Assembly: GCA_963824085.1 (NCBI GenBank)
Contig: CAWGNT010000024.1
Coordinates: forward strand, 310,001-374,000
Reading direction: 5' to 3'
DNA: 64,000 nucleotides
Origin: JARRNE01 sp963824085
GTDB lineage: Bacteria > Pseudomonadota > Gammaproteobacteria > Chromatiales > Chromatiaceae
The notes below the pieces were generated by a model that was not told where the DNA came from, did no database searches, and saw nothing but the letters and a program-made list of their open reading frames with translations. Positions 27,605-36,633 of this stretch are shown here, piece after piece. The position numbers and the translations under genes are program-made. Each line of letters opens with the position of its first letter. Position 1 is the first letter of the stretch.

Positions 27605-30460
27605 ATGAGTGCACTTATCGAGTTATTCCGCGCGTCCACCCCCTTGTACGGAGGCAATGCGGCCTTCATCGAAGACCTCTACGAACGTTACCTCCAAGAT
27701 CCGGAGAGCGTAGCCCTTGCTTGGCGCGAGCGCTTTGACGCCCTGCATCGCGAAGCGGCCAACGAGGTGCCGCACGGACCGGTGCGGGAGAACTTCCTGC
27801 GTTTGGCCCAAGAGAGCCGAACGCGGCCTCTTGCCCGTTCCACCAGCCGCCTGGAGCCCGCCGCGGCGGAGAAGCAGTCCGCCGTTCTGCGGCTGATCAA
27901 CGCCTACCGCTTTCGGGGCCACCAGGTGGCCGACCTGGATCCCCTCAAGCTGCGGGAAACCCCGAAGATTGCGGACCTGGATACTGCTTACCACCACCTG
28001 GAAGAGGAGGAGCTGGACCAGGTCTTCCACACCGGCTCCCTGTATGCCCCCGACCGCATGACACTGCGCGACATCATTGCGCTCGTGCAACAGATCTATT
28101 GCGGGTCCGTAGGGTCCGAGTACATGCACATCACCAATACGGTCGAGAAGCGCTGGATACAGAAACGCGTCGAAGGCTATCGGGCACAGCCGGAGATCGA
28201 CAATGCGGACCGGCGCTGGCTGCTGACGTTGCTCACGGCGGCGGAGGGGATAGAAAAGTACCTTCACGCGCGCTACGTGGGCCAAAAGCGCTTTTCACTG
28301 GAGGGGGGCGAGGCCCTGATCCCCCTGCTCGACGAGTTGATCCAGCGGGCCGGGCGAAAGGGCATAAAGGAGATCGTCATCGGTATGGCGCACCGGGGTC
28401 GGCTCAACGTGCTTACCAACATCCTCGGTAAGCCTCCCCAGGAGATCTTTGCCGAATTCGAGGGTCGGGCCCACGTGACTGGGCGCCAGCTCGCGGGCGA
28501 CGTGAAGTACCACATGGGCTTCTCCACCGACATCGAGACCCCCGGCGGCATCGTGCATCTGGCGCTCGGCTTCAATCCATCGCACCTGGAGATCATCGAT
28601 CCCGTCATCGAGGGCTCGGTGCGTGCGCGTCAGCAGCGGCGGCAGGACCGAACTGGCGACCAGGTGTTGCCGCTTCTGATTCACGGCGATGCCGCCTTTG
28701 CTGGTCAGGGCGTGGTGGCCGAGACCTTGCAGCTCTCTCAGGTCCGCGGATTCGGCACCGGCGGTACGGTGCACATCGTCATCAACAACCAGATCGGCTT
28801 CACGACCAGCAACCCGCTCGATACGCGCTCGACCCTCTATTGCACGGATGTGGCGAAGATGGTTCAGGCCCCGGTGTTTCACGTCAATGGCGAGGACCCC
28901 GAAGCCGTGATCTTCGTCACCCGCATGGCCCTGGATTTCCGCAATCAGTTCCACAAGGACGTGATCGTGGATCTCGTCTGCTATAGACGCTTGGGGCACA
29001 ATGAGGCCGACGAGCCCGCGGTGACCCAGCCCGTGATGTACAGGAAGATCCGCAGTCGCCCCACCGCTCGCGCCCTTTACGCGGACCGACTGATCGCGGG
29101 CATGGCCATCGCAAAGGAGGACGCGGATCGGATGGTGGAGGATTATCGTTCGTCCATCGAGCAGGGTGTTGTGGTTGCGCGTCCCGTTCTGTGCAGTCTG
29201 GATAACACCTTCAAGGTGGACTGGAGGGCCGTTTACGGCATCCAGTGGGACACACCCGTGGACACGACCCTCCCGCGCGAGCGGCTACAGGAGATTGCCG
29301 AGCGCCTGGTCGCGGTGCCGGATGGTTTTGAGCTCCATCCCCGCGTGGCCAAGATCTGGGGAGAACGGCGCAAGATGGCGAGCGGTGATCAGATGGCCGA
29401 CTGGGGGTTTGCCGAGACCTTGGCCTACGCGACCCTGGTGGACGCCGGCTACCCGGTGCGTCTCTCGGGTCAAGACTGCGGGCGTGGCACCTTCTTCCAC
29501 CGTCATGCGGTCATCCACAATCAGGTCAACGGCGATAGCTACACACCCATCCAGCACATCAGCCCCGATCAGGCCAACTTCGTCGTTATCGATTCCATCC
29601 TCTCCGAGGAGGCCGTGCTGGGCTACGAGTACGGGTACGCGACGGCGGAACCCAACGCCCTGACATTGTGGGAGGCCCAGTTCGGTGACTTCGCCAACGG
29701 GGCGCAGGTTGTAGTCGATCAGTTCATCACCTCCGCGGGCACCAAGTGGGGGCTCGCCTGCGGTCTGGTGATGCTGTTGCCCCACGGGCTCGAGGGTCAG
29801 GGGGCCGAGCACTCGTCCGCCCGCCCGGAGCGCTATCTGCAACTGTGTGCGGAGCAGAACATCCAGGTCTGCGCACCCACCGGTCCGGCACAAATGTTCC
29901 ATCTTCTGCGCCGCCAGCTGCTGCGCCCATACCGACGGCCGTTGATTGTCATGACCCCCAAGAGCCTGCTCCGTCACCGGCTCGCCACGTCCACGCTGGA
30001 CGAGCTGGCGGGAGGCGGCTTTCAGCCGGTGATCGGCGAGGTGGATAGCCTGGATCCGGTGGACGTTGAGCGGGTCGTGATCTGCAGCGGAAAGGTGTTC
30101 TATGACCTGCTCGAGGCGCGGCGCGCGCGCGGTCTCTCCAACGTCGCGCTGGTGCGTATCGAGCAGCTCTATCCCTTCCCCAAAGATCAGTTCATCGCGG
30201 CCCTGGCGCCTTTCGTCGCCGCGGAGCAGGTCATCTGGTGCCAGGAGGAGCCGCAAAACCAGGGCGCCTGGGATCAGATCAAGCATCGCTTCCATTCGAT
30301 CGTCCCGGAGAGCAGCGGCGTCTACTTCGTCGGGCGTTACTCATCGGCGGCCCCGGCGGTCGGCCACCGTGCGGTGCATGTAGAGCAGCAAGAACGCCTG
30401 ATCGATGAGGCACTGACAGGGCGTATCAACCCGGTTCAAAACCGAAGGATCCCCGCATGA
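27605..30460 (+). CDS. sucA: 2-oxoglutarate dehydrogenase E1 component
   Basis: A 951-residue thiamine-diphosphate enzyme that decarboxylates 2-oxoglutarate in the TCA cycle and passes the succinyl group to the lipoyl domain of SucB. The N-terminal block (LYGGNAAFIEDLYERYLQDP) binds E2. Family blocks include GMAHRGRLNVLTNILGK, the ThDP region with HGDAAFAGQGVVAETLQLS and NNQIGFTT, and the C-terminal GQDCGRGTFFHRHAV and LMLLPHGLEGQGAEHSSARP-like segments. Length equals E. coli SucA (933) plus a few residues. The start at 27605 fits the conserved N-terminus; the frame runs 12 codons further up. The stop overlaps sucB by ATGA. Confidence 0.95.
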   Translation: MSALIELFRASTPLYGGNAAFIEDLYERYLQDPESVALAWRERFDALHREAANEVPHGPVRENFLRLAQESRTRPLARSTSRLEPAAAEKQSAVLRLINAYRFRGHQVADLDPLKLRETPKIADLDTAYHHLEEEELDQVFHTGSLYAPDRMTLRDIIALVQQIYCGSVGSEYMHITNTVEKRWIQKRVEGYRAQPEIDNADRRWLLTLLTAAEGIEKYLHARYVGQKRFSLEGGEALIPLLDELIQRAGRKGIKEIVIGMAHRGRLNVLTNILGKPPQEIFAEFEGRAHVTGRQLAGDVKYHMGFSTDIETPGGIVHLALGFNPSHLEIIDPVIEGSVRARQQRRQDRTGDQVLPLLIHGDAAFAGQGVVAETLQLSQVRGFGTGGTVHIVINNQIGFTTSNPLDTRSTLYCTDVAKMVQAPVFHVNGEDPEAVIFVTRMALDFRNQFHKDVIVDLVCYRRLGHNEADEPAVTQPVMYRKIRSRPTARALYADRLIAGMAIAKEDADRMVEDYRSSIEQGVVVARPVLCSLDNTFKVDWRAVYGIQWDTPVDTTLPRERLQEIAERLVAVPDGFELHPRVAKIWGERRKMASGDQMADWGFAETLAYATLVDAGYPVRLSGQDCGRGTFFHRHAVIHNQVNGDSYTPIQHISPDQANFVVIDSILSEEAVLGYEYGYATAEPNALTLWEAQFGDFANGAQVVVDQFITSAGTKWGLACGLVMLLPHGLEGQGAEHSSARPERYLQLCAEQNIQVCAPTGPAQMFHLLRRQLLRPYRRPLIVMTPKSLLRHRLATSTLDELAGGGFQPVIGEVDSLDPVDVERVVICSGKVFYDLLEARRARGLSNVALVRIEQLYPFPKDQFIAALAPFVAAEQVIWCQEEPQNQGAWDQIKHRFHSIVPESSGVYFVGRYSSAAPAVGHRAVHVEQQERLIDEALTGRINPVQNRRIPA

Positions 30461-31692
30461 GTCACGAGGTCCGAGTTCCGACTCTTCCGGAGTCCGTCGC
30501 CGACGCGACCGTGCTGTCCTGGCACAAGCAGCCTGGGGACAGCGTGCGCAGGGAGGAGACTCTCGTGGAATTGGAGACAGACAAGGTCGTGCTCGAAGTC
30601 CCGGCGCCGGCCGACGGTGTGCTCGGCGAGATCCGGAGCAGGGAGGGAGCGGTGGTGCAGGCGGACACGGTTCTGGCCCTGATCGAGCCGGGCGAGACGC
30701 TCGCCCCGGCAACACCATCCGTCAAGGCGACCAACCGACAATCGCCGCCTGTCGGATCGCCTCCGCCGGCATCGGAAGCGGCCGGGCCCGTACTCGCTCC
30801 AGCCGCACGGCGTTTGGTCAAGGAGCTGGATCTCGATCCCGTCCAGATCCCAGGGAGCGGAAGGGACGGCCGCATACAGAAGGCCGACGTCGTGGCCTTT
30901 CTCGACGCGCGCGAGCGCTCACAGCCCCCAATGGATCCGGAGACAGCCCCAGCGTCCCGCCTGGAGCAGCCCCGCTTGAGCGGCGAGGCGGGTCGCCCCG
31001 AGCAACGGGTGCAGATGACGCGGCTGCGCGCGCGCGTCGCCGAGCGCTTGGTGCAGGCCCAGCAAAGCGCCGCCATTCTAACGACGTTCAACGAAGTGAA
31101 CATGCAGGCCGTCATGGACCTGCGCCTCACCTACAGGGACCAGTTCGAGAAGACCTACGGGGTGCGACTGGGCTTCATGTCCTTCTTCGTGAAGGCGGCG
31201 GTCGAGGCGCTGCAGCGGTTTCCGATCGTCAATGCGTCGGTAGACGGAAGCGACATCATCTACCATGGCTACTACGACATCGGGATTGCGGTGAGCTCGC
31301 CGCGCGGACTTGTCGTGCCCATCTTGCGGAACTGCGACCAGTTGACCATGGCCGATATCGAGCAGGGCGTCGTGGAGTTCGGCCGCAAGGCGAAGGACGG
31401 GACTCTGAGCTTCGAGGAGCTGACCGGCGGGACCTTCTCGATCACCAATGGCGGTGTCTTCGGCTCACTCCTCTCCACACCCATTTTGAATCCGCCGCAG
31501 AGCGCGATTCTCGGCATGCACAAGATCCAGGAGCGGCCCATGGCGGAGAAGGGTCAGATCGTCGTGCGTCCCATGATGTACCTGGCCTTGTCCTACGACC
31601 ACCGTATCATCGACGGTCGGGACGCGGTCCAGTTCCTGGTAACCGTCAAGGAGACTCTGGAAGATCCCGCGAGATTGCTGCTGCGGGTGTAG
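30457..31692 (+). CDS. sucB: Dihydrolipoyllysine succinyltransferase (E2) of 2-oxoglutarate dehydrogenase
   Basis: A 411-residue core subunit. The lipoyl domain (1-80) has K43 in LETDKVVLEV as the lipoylation site. After a Pro/Ala linker comes the peripheral-subunit-binding domain (about 112-150, APAARRLVKELDLDP...GRIQKADV). The catalytic domain (175-411) ends with SYDHRIIDGRDAV, where H382 and the following Asp are catalytic. It is coupled to sucA by an ATGA overlap. No E3 (lpd) gene follows, so E3 must be encoded elsewhere. Confidence 0.95.
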   Translation: MSHEVRVPTLPESVADATVLSWHKQPGDSVRREETLVELETDKVVLEVPAPADGVLGEIRSREGAVVQADTVLALIEPGETLAPATPSVKATNRQSPPVGSPPPASEAAGPVLAPAARRLVKELDLDPVQIPGSGRDGRIQKADVVAFLDARERSQPPMDPETAPASRLEQPRLSGEAGRPEQRVQMTRLRARVAERLVQAQQSAAILTTFNEVNMQAVMDLRLTYRDQFEKTYGVRLGFMSFFVKAAVEALQRFPIVNASVDGSDIIYHGYYDIGIAVSSPRGLVVPILRNCDQLTMADIEQGVVEFGRKAKDGTLSFEELTGGTFSITNGGVFGSLLSTPILNPPQSAILGMHKIQERPMAEKGQIVVRPMMYLALSYDHRIIDGRDAVQFLVTVKETLEDPARLLLRV

Positions 31693-31961
31693 CTCAGCCA
31701 CCAGCCGCAGGCGGCGCAGCGAAGAGAACGAAGGTATTCGATCAGGCCGTTGCGATCTCGCGGTCATCCTCTGGGCGGCGCCGGGTACCCGAGAGCTTCC
31801 TGTTGCCCGTCTGTTCTTCTTCGTGCTTCTTCCCCTTCGTGGTGACCTGCTCTTTGTGGGGCAATGGTGCGGTCCGTGTCCATGTTGTCCAGCGACCGCG
31901 ACCCGCGCCGCGGCTCCGACCGGCTACAATGGCGGTCGATCTCCGCCTCTGAGCCCGCGTC

Positions 31962-33113
31962 ATGCGCCTCTCTACCCGTCTGCTCTTCTTGCTCGCCGTC
32001 ATTTGCCTAGTCGCCGTGCTTTGGTGGTACTTCGCGAGGTCAAAGCCCGTATCGGTGCGCGTTCAGGCGGTGGAGCGGGGGCTGGTCGAGGAGACGGTCG
32101 CCAACACGCGCGCCGGCACGGTGAAAGCCTGTCGGCGCGCACGCCTCGCTCCGAGCGTCGGAGGCCAGATCGCGACGCTGAAGGCACACAAGGGTGATCG
32201 GGTCAAGGCGGGCGACCTTCTGCTGGAGCTGTGGAACCAGGACCTGAAGGCCCAGGTCACGCTGGCCGATCGGGAGGCGGACGCGTCCGATGCGCGCGCC
32301 CGCGCCGCCTGCTTCAACGCGCAGAACGCCCAGCGCGAGGCGGACCGGCAGGTGAAGCTCAGCAAGCGCAACATGGCCTCCCAGGAGGCGGTCGACCGCG
32401 CCACCACCAGTGCCCAGGCCGGTTTGGCGGACTGCCAGGCGGCCGAGGCGACCGCCCGGGTGCAGGCAGCCCGCGTGGGGGTCGCCCAGGCGAACCTGGC
32501 AAAGACGCGGCTCGAAGCGCCCTTCGACGGGGTCATCGCGGAGGTCTCCGGCGAGCTCAACGAGTACGTCACGCCGTCGCCTCCGGGTATCCCCACGCCT
32601 CCCGCAGTGGATCTGATCGACGATAGCTGCTTCTACATCTCCGCGCCGATCGATGAGGTGGATGCGTCTAAGGTGCGCCTCGGGGCCGACGCCCGGGTGA
32701 CCCTGGATGCCTTCCGCGACCACGCGTTCCCGGGCAAGGTGCGGCGTATCGCCCCCTACGTGCTGGACCTGGAGAAGCAGGCTCGCACCGTGGAGGTCGA
32801 GGTGGAGATCCTGGAGCGCCCAAAGGAGGCCCCGCTGCTGGCGGGCTACAGCGCCGACGTGGAGGTCATCGTCGACCGCCACGACAAGGTGCTGCGGGTG
32901 CCGACCGCAGCCGTGCGGGCGGAGGGCGGCGTATTGGTGCTCGATCCGGCGACGGGGCTGCTCGAAGCACGGGAGATTACCAAAGGCTTGAGCAACTGGG
33001 ACGAGACGGAGGTGACGTCCGGCCTGAAGGAGGGGGAGCTCGTGGTGCTCTCCCTGGACCGCGAGGGGGTGAAGGAAGGTGCCCCGGCGAAGATCGAAGA
33101 GAAGGCGCCATGA
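31962..33113 (+). CDS. Periplasmic adaptor (HlyD/MacA-like membrane fusion protein)
   Basis: A 383-residue membrane fusion protein with an N-terminal membrane anchor (LLFLLAVICLVAVLWWYF). It has a lipoyl-like half motif (LAPSVGGQIATLKAHKGDRV), a long helical hairpin (about 95-175), the second lipoyl half (KTRLEAPFDGVIAEVSGELN) and beta-barrel domains. It should join the ABC permeases to an outer membrane channel. It overlaps the ATPase gene by ATGA and leads a four-gene exporter operon. No TolC-type gene is nearby. Confidence 0.85.
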   Translation: MRLSTRLLFLLAVICLVAVLWWYFARSKPVSVRVQAVERGLVEETVANTRAGTVKACRRARLAPSVGGQIATLKAHKGDRVKAGDLLLELWNQDLKAQVTLADREADASDARARAACFNAQNAQREADRQVKLSKRNMASQEAVDRATTSAQAGLADCQAAEATARVQAARVGVAQANLAKTRLEAPFDGVIAEVSGELNEYVTPSPPGIPTPPAVDLIDDSCFYISAPIDEVDASKVRLGADARVTLDAFRDHAFPGKVRRIAPYVLDLEKQARTVEVEVEILERPKEAPLLAGYSADVEVIVDRHDKVLRVPTAAVRAEGGVLVLDPATGLLEAREITKGLSNWDETEVTSGLKEGELVVLSLDREGVKEGAPAKIEEKAP

Positions 33114-33784
33114 TCCGGCTCGAAGGCATCTCGCGCACCTTTCAGGTGGGCGACCAGCCGGTCCATGCCTTGCGCGAGATGGATCTCAGCGTGGACGACG
33201 GCGAGTACTTGGCCATCATGGGGCCGTCGGGCTCCGGCAAGAGCACGCTTCTCAATATCCTGGGTCTCCTTGACCGACCGGACGCGGGAAGCTATCGCCT
33301 GGACGACGTCGAAACGACGACCCTGGGGGAAGAGCAGCGGGCGCAGGTCCGGCGCGACCGGCTCGGCTTCGTCTTTCAGTCGTTCCACCTGATCCCGCGC
33401 CTGTCCGCCGCCGAGAATGTCGAGCTGCCCCTGGTGCTCGCCGGGCTGAGCCCCGGCGAGCGACATGAGCGGGTGAGCCGCGTCCTGGGTGCGCTCGGCC
33501 TCACCGATCGCGCGCACCACCGGCCGGACCAGCTCTCCGGCGGTCAGCGCCAGCGGGTGGCCATCGCCCGCGCGACCGTGATGGAGCCCCAGCTCATCCT
33601 GGCCGACGAGCCCACCGGCAATCTGGACCGGGCCTCGGGCGAGGACGTGGTGCATACGCTGGAGGCGCTCAACGGCCGCGGCCTCACCCTGCTCGTCGTG
33701 ACCCACGACCCCCAAATCGGCGGGCGCGCGCGCCGGCGCGTCCGGATGGATGACGGCGCAGTCACGGAGGACACATGCGACTAG
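33110..33784 (+). CDS. ABC transporter ATP-binding protein (MacB/LolD type)
   Basis: A 224-residue ATPase. Walker A is GPSGSGKS (38-45), the signature is LSGGQRQRVAIARA, Walker B is LILADEPTGNLD and the H-loop is VVTHD. This is the typical MacB/LolD subfamily sequence. It is coupled to its neighbours: ATGA overlap with the adaptor gene and a 10-base overlap with the first permease gene. It probably drives export by the two permeases that follow. Confidence 0.92.
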   Translation: MIRLEGISRTFQVGDQPVHALREMDLSVDDGEYLAIMGPSGSGKSTLLNILGLLDRPDAGSYRLDDVETTTLGEEQRAQVRRDRLGFVFQSFHLIPRLSAAENVELPLVLAGLSPGERHERVSRVLGALGLTDRAHHRPDQLSGGQRQRVAIARATVMEPQLILADEPTGNLDRASGEDVVHTLEALNGRGLTLLVVTHDPQIGGRARRRVRMDDGAVTEDTCD

Positions 33785-34980
33785 AAGACGACCTGCGCTT
33801 TGGGGTGCGCTCGCTCACCACCCACCGCGCCCGCACTTGGCTCACGCTGCTCGCCATGGGGCTGGGGACGGCGGCGGTGATCCTGCTCTCCTCCCTCGGC
33901 GAGGGCGCGCGGCGCTATGTCCTCGATGAGTTCACGCAGCTCGGAACCCATCTCCTCATCGTGCTGCCCGGGCGCAACGAGACCACCGGCGGGCCGCCGC
34001 CGCTGTTCGGTCAGACGCCGCGCGACCTGACGCTCGACGATGCCATCGCCTTGTCCCGCTCGCGTCTGGTGCAGCGTTTCGCGCCCATCGCGGTGGGATC
34101 GGCACCGGTCTCCCACGGCAGCCTGGAGCGCGAGGTGAGCGTCGTCGGCTCGACCAGCGACTTTCAAACCGTGCGCCAGCTGGAGCTGGCCCAGGGGCGT
34201 TTCCTTCCGTCCGGCGATCCGGGGCGGGCGCGGCCGGTAGCGGTGCTCGGAGAGAAGCTGGCGCGGGAGCTGTTCGGCAACCGTCAGGCCCTGGGGGATT
34301 GGGTGCGCATCGGCGACCGCCGCTTTCGTGTCATCGGTATCCTGGCGACGCAGGGAGAGTCTTTGGGTCAGAACCTCGGCGACCTGGCGATCATCCCCGT
34401 CGCGTCCGCTCAGGCCCTTTTCAACAGTCCGAGCCTGTTCCGCATCCTGGTCCAGGCACCGAGCCGGGGCGCCCTGCCTGCTGCAACGGAGGCGATCCGC
34501 GCCATCATCCGCGAGCGCCACGAGGGCGAGGATGATGTCACCGTCATCACGCAGGACGCCATGCTCTCCACCTTCGACAAGATCCTTCGGGCACTCACCC
34601 TGGCGGTGGCGGGGATCGCCGCGGTGAGCCTGACCGTGGCCGGGGTCTTGATCATGAATGTGATGCTGGTGGCGGTCTCTCAACGCACCCCGGAGGTGGG
34701 CCTCCTCAAGGCGCTCGGGGCTGCCAAGCGCCAGATCCTCGCGCTCTTCCTGACCGAGGCGCTTCTGCTGGCTGGGGGAGGCACCGTCAGCGGTCTGGTC
34801 CTGGCCTTCGCGGCCGTGGAGCTCGTGAACAGCCAGATGGATGCCTTCAAGCTTGTCGTGCCCCTGTGGGCGCCGCTGGCGGCAGCAGGGGTTTCCCTGG
34901 CGGCGGGGCTGGTCTTCGGGCTGCTTCCGGCCATGCGGGCGGCAAGACTGGATCCCGTGGTGTCCCTAGCCGATCGCTGA
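33775..34980 (+). CDS. ABC transporter permease 1 (MacB-type FtsX domain)
   Basis: A 401-residue permease with one N-terminal helix (AMGLGTAAVILLSSLGEGA), a large periplasmic MacB_PCD domain (about 55-245), and three C-terminal helices of the FtsX fold (LTVAGVLIMNVMLVAVSQRT, LTEALLLAGGGTVSGLVL and AAGVSLAAGLVFGLLPA). The conserved RTPEVGLLKALGAAKRQIL coupling segment is present. Export substrate is not determined. Confidence 0.88.
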   Translation: MRLEDDLRFGVRSLTTHRARTWLTLLAMGLGTAAVILLSSLGEGARRYVLDEFTQLGTHLLIVLPGRNETTGGPPPLFGQTPRDLTLDDAIALSRSRLVQRFAPIAVGSAPVSHGSLEREVSVVGSTSDFQTVRQLELAQGRFLPSGDPGRARPVAVLGEKLARELFGNRQALGDWVRIGDRRFRVIGILATQGESLGQNLGDLAIIPVASAQALFNSPSLFRILVQAPSRGALPAATEAIRAIIRERHEGEDDVTVITQDAMLSTFDKILRALTLAVAGIAAVSLTVAGVLIMNVMLVAVSQRTPEVGLLKALGAAKRQILALFLTEALLLAGGGTVSGLVLAFAAVELVNSQMDAFKLVVPLWAPLAAAGVSLAAGLVFGLLPAMRAARLDPVVSLADR

Positions 34981-34982
34981 CC

Positions 34983-36182
34983 ATGCGCAGCGGGGATTTT
35001 GCCACTTTTACCCTGGCGGCCATTCGTGCCCATCGCACCCGCAGCCTCCTGACGGTGACGGGAATCGGCATCGGGGTCGCGGCCGTGGTCCTGCTGACCG
35101 CCATCGGCGAGGGTGTGCACCGCTTCGTGCTCGCCGAGTTCACCCAGTTCGGTACCAACCTGATCGCCATATCCCCGGGCAAGACGAGCACCTTCGGTAT
35201 GTCCGGCGCCATCATCAGCAACGTGCGACCCCTGAGCTTGAATGACGCGGAGGCATTGCGCCGGTTGCCCGAGGTCGAGGCCGTCGTACCCATGGTCCAG
35301 GGCAACGCCGCGGTGGAGGCCGGGGAGCACAGTCGCCGGACCACAGTCTTCGGTGTCGGAGCGCGGGTCCCGGAGGTTTGGCAAATGCGTCCTGCCTTCG
35401 GCCGCTTCTTGCCCGAGGAGGAGTCGGGCCAAGCCCGCGCCTTTGCGGTCCTGGGGGCGAAGCTTCAGCGGGAGCTCTTCGCCCACGCATCACCCCTGGG
35501 ACAAAGGGTCCGTGTCGGCGGAGAGCCCTTTCGGGTGCTCGGCGTTATGGAGCCGAAAGGGCAGATGCTCGGGTTCGACCTCGACGATTCGGTGTTCATC
35601 CCCATCAGCCGAGCGCTCGCCATGTTCAACCGGGACAGCCTGATGGAGATCGACGTCCTCTACGCAGCGGAGGCGAGCAGCGCCGCCGTGGCCACGCGTA
35701 CACGTGAGATGTTGAAGCGCCGACACGGCGCGGAGGACTTCACCATCACCACCCAGGACCAGATGCTGGATGTGCTGGGCTCCGTGCTCGACGTCCTGAC
35801 CATGGCGGTCGGTGCTCTGGGAGGCATCTCGCTTGCGGTCGGCGGCATCGGCATCCTCACCATCATGACCATCGCCGTGCGCGAGCGGCGCCGGGAGATC
35901 GGCCTGCTGCGCGCCCTCGGCGCCGCCCGCCGGCAGATTCTCGTCCTCTTTCTGTCCGAGGCGGTTGCGCTCGCAGTGCTCGGAGGGATAGCCGGGTTCG
36001 TGGTAGGTGCCGGCGGCGCCTGGCTCATCGGTCAAGCAGTTCCGGCGCTGCCCACCCACACCGCCTGGGACTTCGTCTTGCTCGCCGAGATCACCGCCGC
36101 TTTGATCGGGCTTGCAGCCGGGGTGCTGCCGGCACTCAACGCCGCGCGGCTGGACCCGGTGGCGGCACTGCACGACGAATAG
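34983..36182 (+). CDS. ABC transporter permease 2 (MacB-type FtsX domain)
   Basis: A 399-residue paralogue of the preceding permease with the same layout: N-terminal helix (VTGIGIGVAAVVLLTAIGEG), periplasmic MacB_PCD domain, and three C-terminal helices with the coupling segment RRREIGLLRALGAARRQILV. It starts 2 bases after permease 1 ends. Two separate permeases with one ATPase suggest a heterodimeric exporter rather than the MacB homodimer. The frame runs upstream to 34866 but that part overlaps permease 1; ATG at 34983 aligns with the family start. Confidence 0.88.
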   Translation: MRSGDFATFTLAAIRAHRTRSLLTVTGIGIGVAAVVLLTAIGEGVHRFVLAEFTQFGTNLIAISPGKTSTFGMSGAIISNVRPLSLNDAEALRRLPEVEAVVPMVQGNAAVEAGEHSRRTTVFGVGARVPEVWQMRPAFGRFLPEEESGQARAFAVLGAKLQRELFAHASPLGQRVRVGGEPFRVLGVMEPKGQMLGFDLDDSVFIPISRALAMFNRDSLMEIDVLYAAEASSAAVATRTREMLKRRHGAEDFTITTQDQMLDVLGSVLDVLTMAVGALGGISLAVGGIGILTIMTIAVRERRREIGLLRALGAARRQILVLFLSEAVALAVLGGIAGFVVGAGGAWLIGQAVPALPTHTAWDFVLLAEITAALIGLAAGVLPALNAARLDPVAALHDE

Positions 36183-36328
36183 CGGTTGAACCGCCACGGA
36201 CGCCGAAGGGCTGTAGATCGTTCGAGCGGCGAACGGCAGCATGTCTCCGGTAAGCAGCTTCTTTGAGGAGCGCTTGGCGTCTTTGGCGCCTTGGCGGTTC
36301 TCGCTGCACTCTTTCTCTGCGGTTCAAT
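36183..36328. repeat. Imperfect inverted repeat, dispersed-repeat-like
   Basis: GGTTGAACCGCCACGGACGCC at the left (from 36184) and the pieces CTTGGCGTCTTTGGCGCCTT and GGCGGTTC plus GCGGTTCAA at the right (36273-36326) are roughly complementary. Such GGCGTC/CCGCC modules are common between genes in many bacterial genomes. It follows the exporter operon. Confidence 0.35.
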
Positions 36329-36401
36329 TCGCGGGCTCACGTTTTGAGCCACCGGCTGCGGCATCCTGGTCCCGCAATCCACATCGACCCCGGAGGCTGC
36401 C

Positions 36402-36629
36402 ATGACCACCCTTGCCAATCTGCTCGTGATTCTGCTCTTTCTTTCGGCACTCTATACCGTACTGGGCCTGCTCTGCGGCGTCCTAGAGATCGTGCAGGGG
36501 ACGTTGGCGAAGCCGCATAGACGGCGGCTGGTCGAGCGTGGAGCGCGGCGCAAGAGACCTCGGCGCCGGGTTGATGCGGGCATGAGGCCGCAACGCGCCC
36601 CGAAATTGTCTTTGCGCGACAGTGCCTAG
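36402..36629 (+). CDS. Small membrane protein with Arg-rich tail, 75 aa
   Basis: One transmembrane helix (about 5-30, LVILLFLSALYTVLGLLCGV) followed by a strongly basic tail (RRRLVERGARRKRPRRR). A good ribosome binding site (CGGAGG) lies 6 bases before the ATG. No family is recognised. It converges on uvrB with only 4 bases between the stops. Confidence 0.5.
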   Translation: MTTLANLLVILLFLSALYTVLGLLCGVLEIVQGTLAKPHRRRLVERGARRKRPRRRVDAGMRPQRAPKLSLRDSA

Positions 36630-36633
36630 GAGC

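Noticed and set aside
31742..32002. 86-codon minus-strand frame between sucB and the exporter operon
   Set aside because: Very Arg/Lys/Thr-rich, overlaps the adaptor start and has no recognisable features.
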